A stretch of 64,000 nucleotides of DNA, taken from Macrocystis pyrifera. Taxonomy: Eukaryota; Sar; Phaeophyceae; Laminariales; Laminariaceae. The stretch's first letter is position 1; each line of letters begins with the position of its first letter. Location of the stretch: contig JASSKH010000007.1 in the NCBI GenBank assembly GCA_031763025.1, positions 12,010,454 through 12,074,453 on the forward strand. The letters are read 5' to 3'. A program made the translations under genes and the position numbers. The notes beneath the pieces were generated by a model. That model searched no databases, was not told the origin of the DNA, and saw only the letters and a program-made list of their open reading frames with translations. This document shows, piece by piece, positions 52,960 through 63,785 of this stretch.

Positions 52960-54005
52960 CACTGAGAAAAAAGTTCCCAGTTGAGAGGATACTGATGAGT
53001 AAGGCCGACGTGTCGGATGCCTTTAGGAACGTGCGGGTGGATCCGGACCAAGCACACAATTTTTGCTACACCGTAGGAGATCTGGTGGTGATTGATTTTC
53101 GTTTAACGTTCGGATGGTCGGGATCGCCGGGTTTCTGGGGTGTCATATCGGCCGCGGCCGAACACGCGCACTGCAACACCACACTCAAGTCGAGCCAGCT
53201 ACTAGAGGAAGGAAAAAGCATGATGGCCCACGTTAAGGTGGTAGATCGATAGGAAGAAGGCACACCCGCGCCGATTCTCCCAGACGCCAAAATTAGAGCA
53301 CACAGCGGGGGAGAGATCTCTGACCCATTTTTCACAACCGTGTACGTAGACGACTACCTCCTAATCAGGGTTCAACATTCAGACGACGACAAGTCCGCCC
53401 TGATCGCATCAGCCTCTCTTGCCTTGGATCACGTGCGCTTATTTGGTCCCGCGGAGGAGGGAGTTACGCCCATCTTAGCCCCGAAAAAGAGTACGGACTG
53501 GGACTCCAAGATTGACGCGTTAGGGTTCACTATCAACTCGCACAAAATGAGAATCTATTTCCCACGCGAAAAAGCTGAAGCTATAAAAAGGTTGCTGCTG
53601 GAGCAGTGGCCCTTGAACAGAAAGCGTGCGACCGCAAGGGACGTTCTCAGCATGGCCGGGAAGCTGTGGAACCTCACGTACGTGGTGCGAGCGGCCAGGT
53701 ATTTTGTACGGAGGCTGTTGCGTCTGACCGGATTACACGATGCGAGCGCAAGGAAAAACCAAAAGGGCATGGTAGAGCTTGGCAGAGAGTTTCACGCTGA
53801 CCTCTTGTTTTGGAAATGGGCGATAGATCACGAGCTTCTAGTAGAAGGAGAGACGCTTAGTGCGCCCTGTTACACGGCAATAACACGACCCGCCAAAAGG
53901 CACTACCTGTCGGACGCGAGTTTCGAGGCTGTGGGAGGATTCTGTGCTGAGAAGAGGGTTTTTTTGGAGATACGACTTGCCGATAGAGCTGACTGCCGAA
54001 CTTAA
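52917..54005 (+). pseudogene. Ngaro reverse transcriptase, one amber codon
   Basis: RT motif A MSKADVSDAFRNVRVD, motif B FGWSGSPGFWGV, TAG at 53250-53252, then in the same phase motif C TVYVDDYLL (YVDD, near 53340) and LGFTINSHKMRIYFP. The RNase H start (YLSDASFEAVGGFC) follows. A frameshift at a run of seven T near 53958 passes into the next frame. It copies element RNA; the amber codon is the only lesion inside RT. Confidence 0.88.
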
Positions 54006-54501
54006 AAGGAAGGCCGATCTACAGGAGACCTGTACCATCACCATCAACCTGTTAGAATTACTGGGAATGGTTGTGACTGCGTGGGTCATGCTAGAATTGG
54101 TGGGAGACCGCCCGGATGCGGCAGGGGACCCGATCTTGATGCGAGGGGACAACATGGCCGCCGTATCATGGGTATGTCGAAGCGGTGGGGCGACAGACAA
54201 AAGGGCGTGCCTACTCATGAGAATGTTGGGTCGCCTTGAACTCGCGGGAGGTTGGAACCACACTGCGAAACATATTCCGGGCGCGCAGAACGTTTTAGCC
54301 GATGGGATTTCACGGTGGCGTAGACAGATACTGGCAGACAAGGTCAGGGAGCTGATTCACTCCAGCGAGTGGTACGAACAACCCATTGGTCGGCGGGGTT
54401 CGGGGATTTTCGATGTTGTGCTCCAGACAAAGAACATCCTCACTAAACACGACGACATTCTATGGAACCTCATGATGAACGACGCAGAAGAACTCGGTTG
54501 A
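53944..54501 (+). CDS. Ngaro RNase H
   Basis: The frame continues RNase H after the T-run slip: LLELLGMVVTAWVM supplies the Glu, LMRGDNMAAVSWVCRSGGAT the second Asp, and HIPGAQNVLADGISRW the C-terminal signature common in DIRS-order elements. It degrades RNA in RNA-DNA hybrids. It ends 40 bases after the recombinase frame begins. Confidence 0.85.
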   Translation: MLRRGFFWRYDLPIELTAELKRKADLQETCTITINLLELLGMVVTAWVMLELVGDRPDAAGDPILMRGDNMAAVSWVCRSGGATDKRACLLMRMLGRLELAGGWNHTAKHIPGAQNVLADGISRWRRQILADKVRELIHSSEWYEQPIGRRGSGIFDVVLQTKNILTKHDDILWNLMMNDAEELG

Positions 54502-55650
54502 CTCACACGTTTTTTATAATGCATGTCTCGCTCAACACATGGTATGCATACCACACGCCCACGCGCCAAACACGAACAGGGAACGACAACGGAGAAAACA
54601 AGGAAGAGGTGGCGAGGTTGGTCGAAACGCTCGCGCTTGGTTCAGTCGCGAAGAGTACTCAGAAAAACTACTTAGCGAAGTGGAACACCTGGGTGAAAGA
54701 GAGACAAGCACAGGGGAAAGGGCCGTGGTTGCAGACAGTTGACGATCCCGATGCAACGCTGACGGAACTGCTCGAATTCATGACGTCCCGCTGTTTCTTG
54801 CACAAGAACCAGCAATCGACCGTCAGAGGGTACTTGGCGGCCATTAACTTTTTCCACAAGATGTTCGCAGGCCGGGAGCTACCCTTGTCTCATTGCATGA
54901 TAGTCGCAGTGGGGAAAGGGATAGACAGGGCGCACGGTATGTCTAAAAAGAAAAAAACAAGTGAGATTGCCCCTGACGTGGGCTATGCTCGCGGAAGGGC
55001 GACAGACAGTCGTGAGTATGGCAGACGGGGGTTACGTGATGTGGCCAGGACTCGCCGTGTCGTATTTCCTTTTGTGCCGAGCGTCGGAGCTATGGGCGTA
55101 CGCAAACGGACAGGTTCATCCCGAGTTTTGTCTGACACGGAAATGCATTTCTTTCTTTCACAAGGGGGTGCAGGTGGCGTTCGAGAACAGAGCGATCACC
55201 ACAGCAGTGCAGGTAAAGTTTTTGGCGTCAAAGTGCGACCAAAAAAGGGCAGGGTGCACCATCACGCGCACACGCCTCGTAAAGGAGAAGATGTCGGGGG
55301 GGGCGCAGATGGGGGCGTTCGAAACTCTGCTCGAACTGCTGGACGTATACCCCTTGCTACCAGCGGAAGCGCCGTTGACCGTTAGGAGCACCACGGCCGG
55401 GTGGAAAGTGTTTACTAGTACGGAAGCGGTCGCTGCGCTGAGACTCATGGTAGGTAGCAGCGGTAGAGACTCCATGCAGTTCGCACTGCACTCAGGAAGA
55501 ATCGGGGGGGCCACTCAGCTTGCGTCCCAAGGAATCTCGGGGTTGCAAATTCAGCGCGCAGGGAGGTGGAAGTCTCGGGCGTTTATGACGTACGTGAGGG
55601 AGGCAGGGGAAGGCGCAAACTCCGTTTCTGTTGCACTCGCCAATACGTAG
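54462..55650 (+). CDS. Ngaro tyrosine recombinase (frameshifted at an A run)
   Basis: The N-terminal SAM-like domain is in frame 54462-54960 (STQKNYLAKWNTWVKERQAQ, QQSTVRGYLAAINFFHKMFA). A slip at a run of seven A near 54950 moves into the frame ending at 55650. Catalytic residues: Arg in FLLCRASELWAYA, then HSGRIGGATQLASQG (His-x-x-Arg) and GRWKSRAFMTYVRE with the Tyr nucleophile. Such recombinases join the circular cDNA intermediate to the target. Both frameshifts in this element lie in homopolymers, so they may be sequencing errors. Confidence 0.87.
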
Positions 55651-55700
55651 GATAACGGTGATAGCATGAAAAGATGTTTGGAGTGGTCAGGCCATATGGG

Positions 55701-55930
55701 GTGAGTGTTAGATAGCCTCGCAGAGATTGGAGCGAGGCTATCAGAGTTCGGGCTAGCCTGATCCATGAAATGTAGGAGCGTTTGCATAAAAGGTAGAAGG
55801 GGGGATATGAACGGGGCTTGTGACGGTGTGAGTGATCGTTCGTATCATATGTGGGTTTTTTTACCGAATTTGCACAACAAGGGTAGTCTTCATGTGAAAA
55901 AATAATCCAGAATTCTTGAGCCATAACAAA
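55701..55930 (+). repeat. Split direct repeat B1
   Basis: 230 bp from GTGAGTGTTAGATAGCC to CCATAACAAA; matches B2. Confidence 0.92.
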
Positions 55931-55932
55931 AA

Positions 55933-56123
55933 GTAACTTCCCCTAGGGAGGTGGAGTTCGTGGAGGCGTTTTGGAATTCGAAGAAGTTGGGCAAAATCGT
56001 TAGACGAGGCGAGATCAGACGTCAGTTGAAAGCGTCTAGCCACCAGAGCTGCTCGGTATTAGACGGCCGCTGCGGCAACGAGAATTCGTAGCAGTAGTGG
56101 GCCCAGACAATTGATCGACTTTC
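55933..56123 (+). repeat. Split direct repeat A2
   Basis: 191 bp matching A1; starts two bases after the end of B1. Confidence 0.92.
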
Positions 56124-56201
56124 CCACCCGCCCGCCCTGACGCTCAAGAGGGGGGGGAATCAGGTTGCAACAAGTCGGTGTAATTTGTTTGGGTGTTGGT
56201 T

Positions 56202-56429
56202 GTGAGTGTTAGATAGCCTCGCAGAGATTGGAGCGAGGCCATCAGAGTTCGGGCTAGCCTGGTCCATGAAATGTAGGAGCGTTTGCATAAAAGGTAGAAG
56301 GGGGGATATGAACGGGGCTTGTGACGGTGTGAGTGATCGTTCGTATCATATGTGGGTTTTTACTGAATTTGCACAACAAGGGTAGTCTTCATGTGAAAAA
56401 TTAATCCAGAATTCTTGAGCCATAACAAA
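56202..56429 (+). repeat. Split direct repeat B2
   Basis: 228 bp matching B1; its CCATAACAAA end is the right end of the element. Confidence 0.92.
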
Positions 56430-57115
56430 CGTGTACTCTGTGCAAAACTTCGGGGTTGCTGTACCATTGTACGTTACGGGTACATACTGTACTCGTTTGG
56501 TATTCCTGGTGTACCCGCCGTCCACATTATCATCTCAACATGATACGAAACCAGGTGTACTACGGCCTGTACAGAAGTATTCGACAAGGACTCATCCTGA
56601 AGACGGGTGGAGCAAAGTAAGTGACAGCAGTATGTCAGGACGAGTGGTGCACGACGGGAATCACCAAGGCGCACCGGCTGGTACGCTGCTAGACAGAGCT
56701 CTCCTGTAACCGCAGCAGGAGTACACACACGTATCTTACAAAATTATGAAATACGTCAGCTGTGAGTTCGACTGAATAAGTAGTTGATACTCAACTTTGC
56801 AAGCTGCGTCATGCGTCTCGTCTACATCCTATTTTTAGTGAATTGTACAAGTGTTAAATAAGCCGTACTTGTGTCATATGATACGGGTACCGCATACGAC
56901 AGAACAAACCCGTTCGTATGTCAGAGGCTGAAAGCAAACAAGCAGAAACACGCTTTGGCGAACAAAACCCCAAGGGTATCCTTCCTCCGCGCGGATGAAG
57001 CGAAGGCGGTGACGCATGACAAGCTGAGAGAATGTTAGAGCGAAAACAGACGCCGCGGCGCGTTTCATGTATACCAGGCACCTTGTATTTACACAGCAGG
57101 TACGTTACCTCGTAC

Positions 57116-57447
57116 CTGCTCAAGGCCTCTGTAGGAGGCACAGCCTGGCGGTTGACGCTGTCACCGATGCCGGCCCGATGGAACAAGGGCTCTTTTGTTC
57201 CCCGACGACGCAGAACTGCACCGCCTCGAGTGCGCATAGCTCCCTCCATTGTAGGTGGAAGCTTCATACCTAAACCAGCCCCCTTGCATCCATCGCAAGC
57301 GTGTCTTGCCTTCGACTCGTCACCTATCGCTCCGCCGGCATGATTACTGCTACGACTACTGCTGCTCCTGCTGCTGCTTCGACTCAACGCCGTCGTCGCT
57401 CGCACCGACCAGGCCAGAGCGATCAGCACAACACGAACTAGTCGCAT
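57116..57447 (-). CDS. Possible first exon of a secreted or organelle-targeted protein
   Basis: An ATG at 57447 opens MRLVRVVLIALAWSVRATTA, a good signal peptide with an Ala-x-Ala-like end. A Ser/Arg-rich segment follows (poly-Ser from a CAG-type tract), then DGCKGAGLGMKLPPTMEG and PLFHRAGIGDSVNRQ. A GTACGAGG donor-like site follows GAGCAG at 57115. I do not recognise the protein and found no second exon. It could be a chance frame. Confidence 0.3.
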
Positions 57448-58635
57448 TCTCTCGATACCAACGGTCCGCAAATACCGCCTACCAATATCTAGACAAAGGG
57501 TACAGAGGATACACCATTTAAGCAGAGAAGAGAGGATGCCGGGTGCGGGACATGAGGTGGAGAGCACCCCAGCAACCAGCGCAACCCGGAGGCGGCGCAA
57601 TTATACAGAACAACGCCTCCGTTCATGTTTGGAAACCCTTGGAATCAAAAACGTTGTTTTTCAAACTTCGAACCATAACGCTCTACAAGTATGTACCTCG
57701 GCTGCACACGACGCTGCTATGTAGAACAGCCACAGACTGTGTGCGTGATGCCAAATACCAAATCAAAGCCATGCTACACGTCCCACGCGGCACTTGAACC
57801 ATAAAGCTGCTCTTCCAAGTCGATTTTTTTACGGTTTTCACCAAATGACAACAACTGCCCGCCGTCCTCCTACTTTGTTTGGTACATACGGTTATCACCG
57901 ACAGACGACAGCAGTCTGACTTTCGCACGCTGTGGGGAGAACCTGGATGCGGCACATGCTCGAGGTGTTGGTATGTATGTATGATCTCGGGGCTGTCAGC
58001 CGGTCGTGGTCGTGTCAACCTGTATCCCGTCGCCCGATGGTGTATTGTGGTTGTTGTCTTCGTCCTTTCTACCCAGCTTCATCAGTACACCCAGTGTCCG
58101 TTCTGATTCCTTATCCTAGTCTAGGAGAGATAAACACTGATTCATTATCCTAGAGAGACCAAAAACAAAAAATAATCGATAATTCAAGGGTGAAGCAAGT
58201 GAAGTGCCAGCTTACCGGGTACGAGACAGAACACAACAGCACAAGCTAGACTAGAAAACAAGAACAAAAGGACAATAAATCAAAGTAAAATCTGCAATGG
58301 AACATAGTACAAACGACGCAAGGAGATCAGAAAGGCTGCTAGATGGAAAGCATACGTACTCAGGAAGGACATACAGCTGCCGCGCGGACGACGCAGCACG
58401 AAGGAGAGGAAGATACCGGCATACGAACGGCGGGGCGGGGAAAGGAAAGAAAGGGAGAGACAAGGCAAAAAGCAAGAAGGAATAGAGAAGGGAAAAAAGA
58501 GAACATCGTACTCCAGACGGTGATAGTAACATGGGTGCACGTCTGACCTATAAAATCAATTCGGGAACCTAGCCACACCCTTTGCCGTCTCCTTCTTACT
58601 CTCGTCAATAGCGGTTCAAAGCTTTAGTACTGCCG

Positions 58636-58638
<3 letters not shown>

Positions 58639-58666
<28 letters not shown>
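58639..58666 (+). repeat. Poly-C run of 28
   Basis: Twenty-eight consecutive C on the plus strand near the 3' end of LINE copy 3. Confidence 0.95.
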
Positions 58667-58669
<3 letters not shown>

Positions 58670-58709
58670 TGAACGACTCAACAAGAAACAAACAAATATC
58701 TACTAGACT

Positions 58710-58789
58710 TCAAGAGCTATAGTCGAACCGATACCTAGCCGCTCGATCTATCAATTCGTTTCTGCATTCGTCGACAGCTGTATCGGTAC

Positions 58790-58833
<44 letters not shown>

Positions 58834-59552
58834 TCCTTGTCGCTGCTCTTGGCTCCCTCAGTCGCGTAGCGCAGCCGGCTTCTCTGCGCCTCGTCCCTGT
58901 GCCACCTCGCCATGAAACTGTCCGCCGCTTCGGCAATCCCCAGGTACCACTTCCTGCTCTTCTTAGCCGCCCTCGTCCATAACACCGTATCTACCCCGAA
59001 CAGCAAAGGGGAGCTTTCCGTGGACCCCTCGGTGGCTTGAAAAACCCGGAGGTCGTCTGCTAGACACTGGTCGGCCTGGTCCTGGGTTCTTTCTACCAGC
59101 CATCGTCCCAAACATCACCCAGCGGGTCAGCCGCTCATTGGTCGTCCGCTGTATGGCCCCCGCAAAGAGAAGGCGTCGTTTGCGGATGGTTGTCTCCTCT
59201 CACAGTGTGCCTTTTTGAGGGCCTTGGCGTACGACATGAGGTGGTCAGTGCGTTGTCCGCGCTGGAAGCCAATGATCCGTAGGAGGAATTTGGTGTGCCG
59301 TTCGGAGCTCAGCGAAGTGTTCCTGGCCAAGAGTCGACGTCATGCACTCGTACAGCAGGGCCTCCATCACCTCGGCCTATAGCATGCGAACTATTTAAAT
59401 GAACGGGGCATCTTCCATATCATACAGCCCCCGTTCGGACCGATTGTAGCATGCCCGTGCGAGTCGGATCCGTCGTTTGGTCTCTGGCATAGTGTCAGTG
59501 CTTGCGACGACAAGACCGCCCAGGTACAAGAACTGTATCGTCTGTCTATACC
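58710..59552 (-). pseudogene. LINE copy 3, C-terminal part
   Basis: Reading on the minus strand: QTIQFLYLGGLV, ETKRRIRLARACYN, EHFAELRTAHHR in shifted phases, then LRIIGFQRGQRTDHLMSYA, then SSPLLFGVDTVLWTRAAKK and a run of 13 Gly coded by the 40-base C run. It aligns with 39138-39990. Several frameshifts and a TAA near 59394. Confidence 0.75.
58792..58831 (+). repeat. Poly-C run of 40
   Basis: Forty consecutive C on the plus strand, read as poly-Gly on the LINE sense strand. Confidence 0.95.
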
Positions 59553-60229
59553 TGTGATGCGGAGCCCGCTCTAGGGTAGTGGTAAGGGTAGTGGCAAGGG
59601 ACGCAGGTTGTTCTGGCAGCTGGAAAGCAGTGCTTCGCTTCTTCTGATTTAGATCTTCTTATTGATGTCGAGAGCTGAGGAGGTGCTCTGGTAGAGAAGT
59701 GAGAGGTAGGGGGGCGGGACTCGACGCCCAGATATACTCGTCCCACCCCACGCCACAAACTCTCCTAAATTCCTCTTATCTGATGTACTCCAACAGAACT
59801 TTCCTAATGGCTACCGATCGTTCTTCTGCTAATATAAGAACTTCTCACTTCGTAGTCCTATCTGCATCACGGAACATTCCTAAAATAACGATACTCTCGA
59901 CTAACGGAATATCCGCCGGGTTAATCCATTCTTTGGATTATTCTCGTATTCGTGGAACTACAAAACTGCAACGTATTATCTATATCTATAGCCCATGAAT
60001 ACTCTACTCATATCACATTAGCCCACCCTGAATAGTCGTATATGCAGACCACAAGATGGTCGGAGGGTGATGACAAAGTTCATCCCGAACGGCCAGAAAA
60101 AGGTGGTCGAAGATGCGGCTATTCGAAACAAAAGAAATGAGGCTATAGATCCCCCCACACCTCGTAATAAAACCCAAACACTACGTATTATCTATATCTA
60201 TAGCCCATGAATACTCTACTCATATCACA
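59553..60229 (-). mobile_element. Deleted LTR element inserted in LINE copy 3
   Basis: One LTR at 59553-60017 (465 bp, TGTGAT...ATCACA ends), then 165 bp of internal sequence matching the gypsy 3' UTR signature (TAGCCCACCCTGAATAGTCG, GTCGAAGATGCGGCT), then only the last 47 bp of a second LTR (60183-60229, identical to 59971-60017). TACC flanks both sides (59549-59552 and 60230-60233). Orientation by analogy with the gypsy element. Confidence 0.8.
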
Positions 60230-60267
60230 TACCTCTGTGCTGCTGCTTCGAGGACGAGCGGTGGGGT

Positions 60268-61763
60268 CTAGGGTGCTTGGTTCGGTGTCTGCAGCAGCAT
60301 GGTCAACGTTTTCTTTGCGGGTACGGTGAGACCTGCTGCTTCGAAAACCATCACAATGACGGCCATCATTTTCGCACGGCCTTCCGCCGACTTAGACACA
60401 ACGCATGCATCGTCCGCGTACAGCATATCCCATACTGTGCTGCATACACAAGTTAGTGGGTCAACCTTCACCCCGTCCTCCCCGAGGTCCTCCTCGAGGT
60501 GAACCAAGTCCCTTACAATATCTGGGTCTTCACTGAAACGTACCAGCACGGCGTGTATCACAGCAGCGAAGAAGACATTGAACAGAAGAAGCGGCGACAA
60601 CACACATCCTTGTCGCAGCCCCTGAGTACCGTCAAACCATTCCGAGTGATCGCCGTCATCCGTACGCACGCGAGCTCGCATGCCTTCGTGGAGCTGGCGG
60701 ATAACGGTTAGCATCTTCTCTCGTACGCCGAAGCGTGCGAGCACCACCACCCACAACAGTTCTCGGTCGACGGAGTCATATGCTTTCTGCATATCGATGA
60801 AGCACATGCACAGGGGAAAGTTTCCAGCTCTTCCGAGTTCTTGCAGTAAGCGCACGACCAACAGCATGTTGACTGTTGATCAGGCTGGGCGAAAGCCGCG
60901 CTGTTCCTCGGGGAGTATCCCTGCGGCCTCGTAGTAGCTACTGAGGCGGGATGCAACCATTTTCAGCAAAACATTCTCTGAATGAGCGACATGCAAAATC
61001 CCTCGGTAGTTGTTGCAACCAGAGCGATCCTTCTTTTTGTGGAGGACCTTGATGGTCGCATCTTTCCATTGCTGGGGGACGTCACCTGTTCTCCACACGT
61101 TCACAAGTAAGTTGTGAAAGTACCGGATGAATTCGGGGTGGTCGATTTTCAGTAACTCGGCCGAAGGGAGTCTGGTCCTACCGCTTTCCAGTTTGGCATA
61201 CCCCGGATTACCGCCGTCATGTCATCCATGATCGATTCATCTCCAAGAGATGGTGCCAACGGACGTTTTGGAAATAGGGCGCTGATGGTTGGATCAAGCT
61301 TGGATGATTTCGTGGTCAGGAGGGTGCAGAAAAACCTCGCCCACCGTTCAAGAATGCGCACCTTGTCCCTTAGTAGCGTGACATCCTCGGCCCGGATGAC
61401 CTGATCCCTTCTCGCTTTTCGACCGTCCAACTCCATCGTGCCCTTCAAGTGTTTGTAGAAACCCCGGTGGTCGTTGTCGAAGAAGAGTCTCTCGGTTTCA
61501 GCAAGCTACTCTTCGAATTAGGCGTGTAACGCAGTATCAATCATCCTTCGCAGATTCCACCTCGCCGTCCTCAGCGTCTTCCGCGCGATTTTGTCCTTCT
61601 TGGCGTGCATGACTCGTCGGGCATCCTCCCTCGCATCCCATATATATAGCTCTGAAAAAGTAGCTGTGCTGGACGACGCAATATTATTCGTGAGAGTCTC
61701 GACATATCGCGCGCGCGGCACGCGCTCAGAGTACAGCAGTCTGATCACTGCTGCGGGGGGCAC
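60268..61763 (-). pseudogene. LINE copy 3, RT core and N-terminal part
   Basis: In sense order: a segment with DAREDARRVMHAKKDKIARK, then RWARFFCTLLTTKSSKLDP and [16 protein letters not shown], then [20 protein letters not shown] and [10 protein letters not shown], then the 199-residue RT frame with [18 protein letters not shown] (motif A), [19 protein letters not shown] (motif B) and [12 protein letters not shown] (motif C). Frameshifts or stops separate the blocks at about 61500, 61130 and 60875. Motif spacing is that of APE-type LINE RTs, but the endonuclease is absent. Confidence 0.87.
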
Positions 61764-62020
61764 CGAAACGCCATCTGCCGCGTAGGAGGAGTGTCATAAC
61801 TCAGCTGTCGTTCCTCGCCGTGGGGAAGTATTTTCGTTCTGGGTTGTTTGACGCGGTACGAAGCAAAATTTCAGATACGAGATTAGTTTGCACTCGAGTC
61901 AACGGTGCCCTGGCTCCGAAGATACTCGTACAGTACGTATGCGAAATCGCACGGATACTCTTTCTTTCGATATTTCATCTGGTACTTTCATACCCTGAGG
62001 GGGCACGGCTTGTTTCCTTT

Positions 62021-62042
62021 GGGGGGGGGGGGGGGGGGGGGG
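62021..62042 (+). repeat. Poly-G run of 22
   Basis: Twenty-two consecutive G on the plus strand. A 12-G run lies near 62320. Region 61771-62405 otherwise shows no gene. Confidence 0.9.
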
Positions 62043-62405
62043 CGAATCCAATGACGCTGCTATACTCCTGCTCATTCCCCCATGGAAACAAGCTGGCGCT
62101 AGTTTCGGTGCCGGACGGTACCCGTGCCCCTTGCCTTTGGATTTTCCTCCCTTCTTCCTCTCCCGGTGCCTCGTCAGGAAGGTTCGTGGTACGTAGGTTC
62201 CCTGTTTTTTAACCGCTACCGACGTATATTGTCTTACTTTTCAACGAAGAAGGCAGAGCGATAACCCCTCTCGGAGACGGAGAGCAGTTTGAAATGCTTG
62301 GTTTTGACAAATGGTAGAGGGGGGGGGGGGATCTGAGGAGTCACATCTTCGATTATCACGTCATTTTATAGGGGAAACTTCCCCCCCCACCCCTCCCCCC
62401 GATAT

Positions 62406-63785
62406 TTCGTTAAACTTGCAAATATTTGGCTGCTTCATCGCGTGCGATAGCATTTTCCGAGAGACTCTGGACGGCCGCGAGGTGTAGGGTTCGGGGCAAT
62501 GGTTGAAAGGCCCTCGGTTTCGGATATTGAGCCACATATATCGAATTTCGCTGAACCGCAGAGGCCAAGTTTTGACGAGCGACGTAGCCGTGAGCGGAAG
62601 ACAGGAAACGACCGTCCTTAGCGCGAGTGAATTCGCTTAAGGCGGCACTGACGCGCATGCGGCGGTACAACTGATTGGTCTGCCGTTTGTTGCTAGGGTG
62701 CGCCGAGTCAGAAGTGTACGACGTGTTGGCAAAAGTACTGTGAACATCCGCTCCAGATTCCCATGTTGATCGAAGAACGCCTTTGTAGCGTGTTTAGTCG
62801 AGTTGTGTGCGACATCCAACACTCAGGATCTTTTCCTCCGGCGGATAAGAGCGATGACGACCCCGCCTCTGCCGCGCATGGACGGATGGCTGGGATGTCC
62901 TCGGCGCATACACACGCGCTCGAAGGACACAGATGCGCCGTCCTCGGTGACGTGGTATGAAGGGGGTATAGTCATGTAGTCGTTGAGGACTTACTCCTGT
63001 GTCTACCACGCAGGTAAGTATCGTGGAAGAACGTCGCGTGCAGTGTGTCTTGGCACAGGACCTGTAGCGGACCACTGAAGTACGACAGTGGGCACTTGCA
63101 CCAAGCATATCGTTCAAGAGGTCAAGGTATAGCAACTTGGCGGACAAGAGCCGGCTATTCGGGGTCGCACCCGGGGGCAAGTGTCCGACCGCCAATAATG
63201 TATGCAACCCGATTTCGACAAATTCGCTTCGAGAACCCAATTTTCAATCGACGCGGCCCTTCGCAGCCTGGCTAGTGGGTAGACGCGGTTTTGTAGACCC
63301 ACACTTCCCACCCGTCGTTGTAGGCTGGTATTTGTCTGAGCGCGTCGGACAGCGCATATTTCGACGTGGGAGATTGTGAGGGGTCGGTATTTCTTGCCCT
63401 AGCTCGTACGAGCGCTGCTGACGAGCGGCAACCAAATTATAGTGTTCGGGCTCATCACGATCGAGGTACTGGTGGCTTCGAGCATATGGGTAATCAAAGG
63501 CAATGAGGGAAGATAGATGAGGGTGGTTCATGTGCTTGGTGATGATATTGACGGTGTTGGCTGTGAGCGAATTCTACGTACGGCAGGTGGAGGTCCTTTT
63601 GCTGGTTGTAAGGGATAACCTACTCTACTAAGTCGCCGCTCACTGAGTAGAGTAGTAGGTTTATCCAACATAACCAACACCATGCCTAGCATATGAGCCA
63701 TTGCGTGATTCACCCGCTCGTTGCCACAGACTAGCACCCAAAACTGGATTCGACTCTCTCTTACGAAGGTGGGCTCAACCCACAC
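62406..63785 (-). pseudogene. Decayed gypsy integrase-chromodomain relic
   Basis: Minus-strand sense order: ERVNHAMAHMLGMV (integrase after the catalytic Glu, near 63715), ARQQRSYELGQE-like text near 63410, a segment near 62930-63010 matching the start of the chromodomain frame in DNA (CCTCGGTGACGTGGTA), and YRRMRVSAALSEFTRAKDGRF near 62600-62670, matching YRRMRIGGAQRELSRSNGERF in the intact gypsy. Many frameshifts. The element probably continued beyond the window. Confidence 0.7.
63613..63666. repeat. 54-bp inverted repeat inside the gypsy relic
   Basis: GGATAACCTACTCTACT and, inverted, GGATAAACCTACTACTCT surround a short loop. It lies in the integrase part where the intact relative has no such sequence. 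Confidence 0.6.

Larger units (their letters stand above)
50316..56429 (+). mobile_element. Ngaro/PAT-type tyrosine-recombinase retrotransposon
   Basis: 6.1 kb on the plus strand. Split direct repeats are arranged A1 (50316-50506), genes, B1 (55701-55930), A2 (55933-56123), B2 (56202-56429), the layout known for Ngaro and PAT elements. It codes a gag with a CCCH finger, RT, RNase H and a tyrosine recombinase. No methyltransferase-like domain lies between RNase H and recombinase, which favours Ngaro over DIRS. No target duplication is expected because insertion is by recombination of a circle. Confidence 0.9.
58570..61770 (-). mobile_element. LINE copy 3, interrupted
   Basis: Minus-strand LINE of the same family as 38.3-43.1 kb, with more of the RT preserved. 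It is split by an LTR-element remnant at 59553-60229. The outer 3' part contains two poly-C runs. The 5' end and endonuclease are not seen. Confidence 0.82.

Noticed and set aside
54500..54560. A methyltransferase-like domain as in DIRS elements
   Set aside because: RNase H and recombinase frames overlap here, leaving no room for one.
56854..57600. A single 248-residue protein
   Set aside because: The part left of 57115 lies past a donor-like site and has no coherent features, and the first 50 residues precede the likely ATG; only 57116-57447 was kept, with low confidence.
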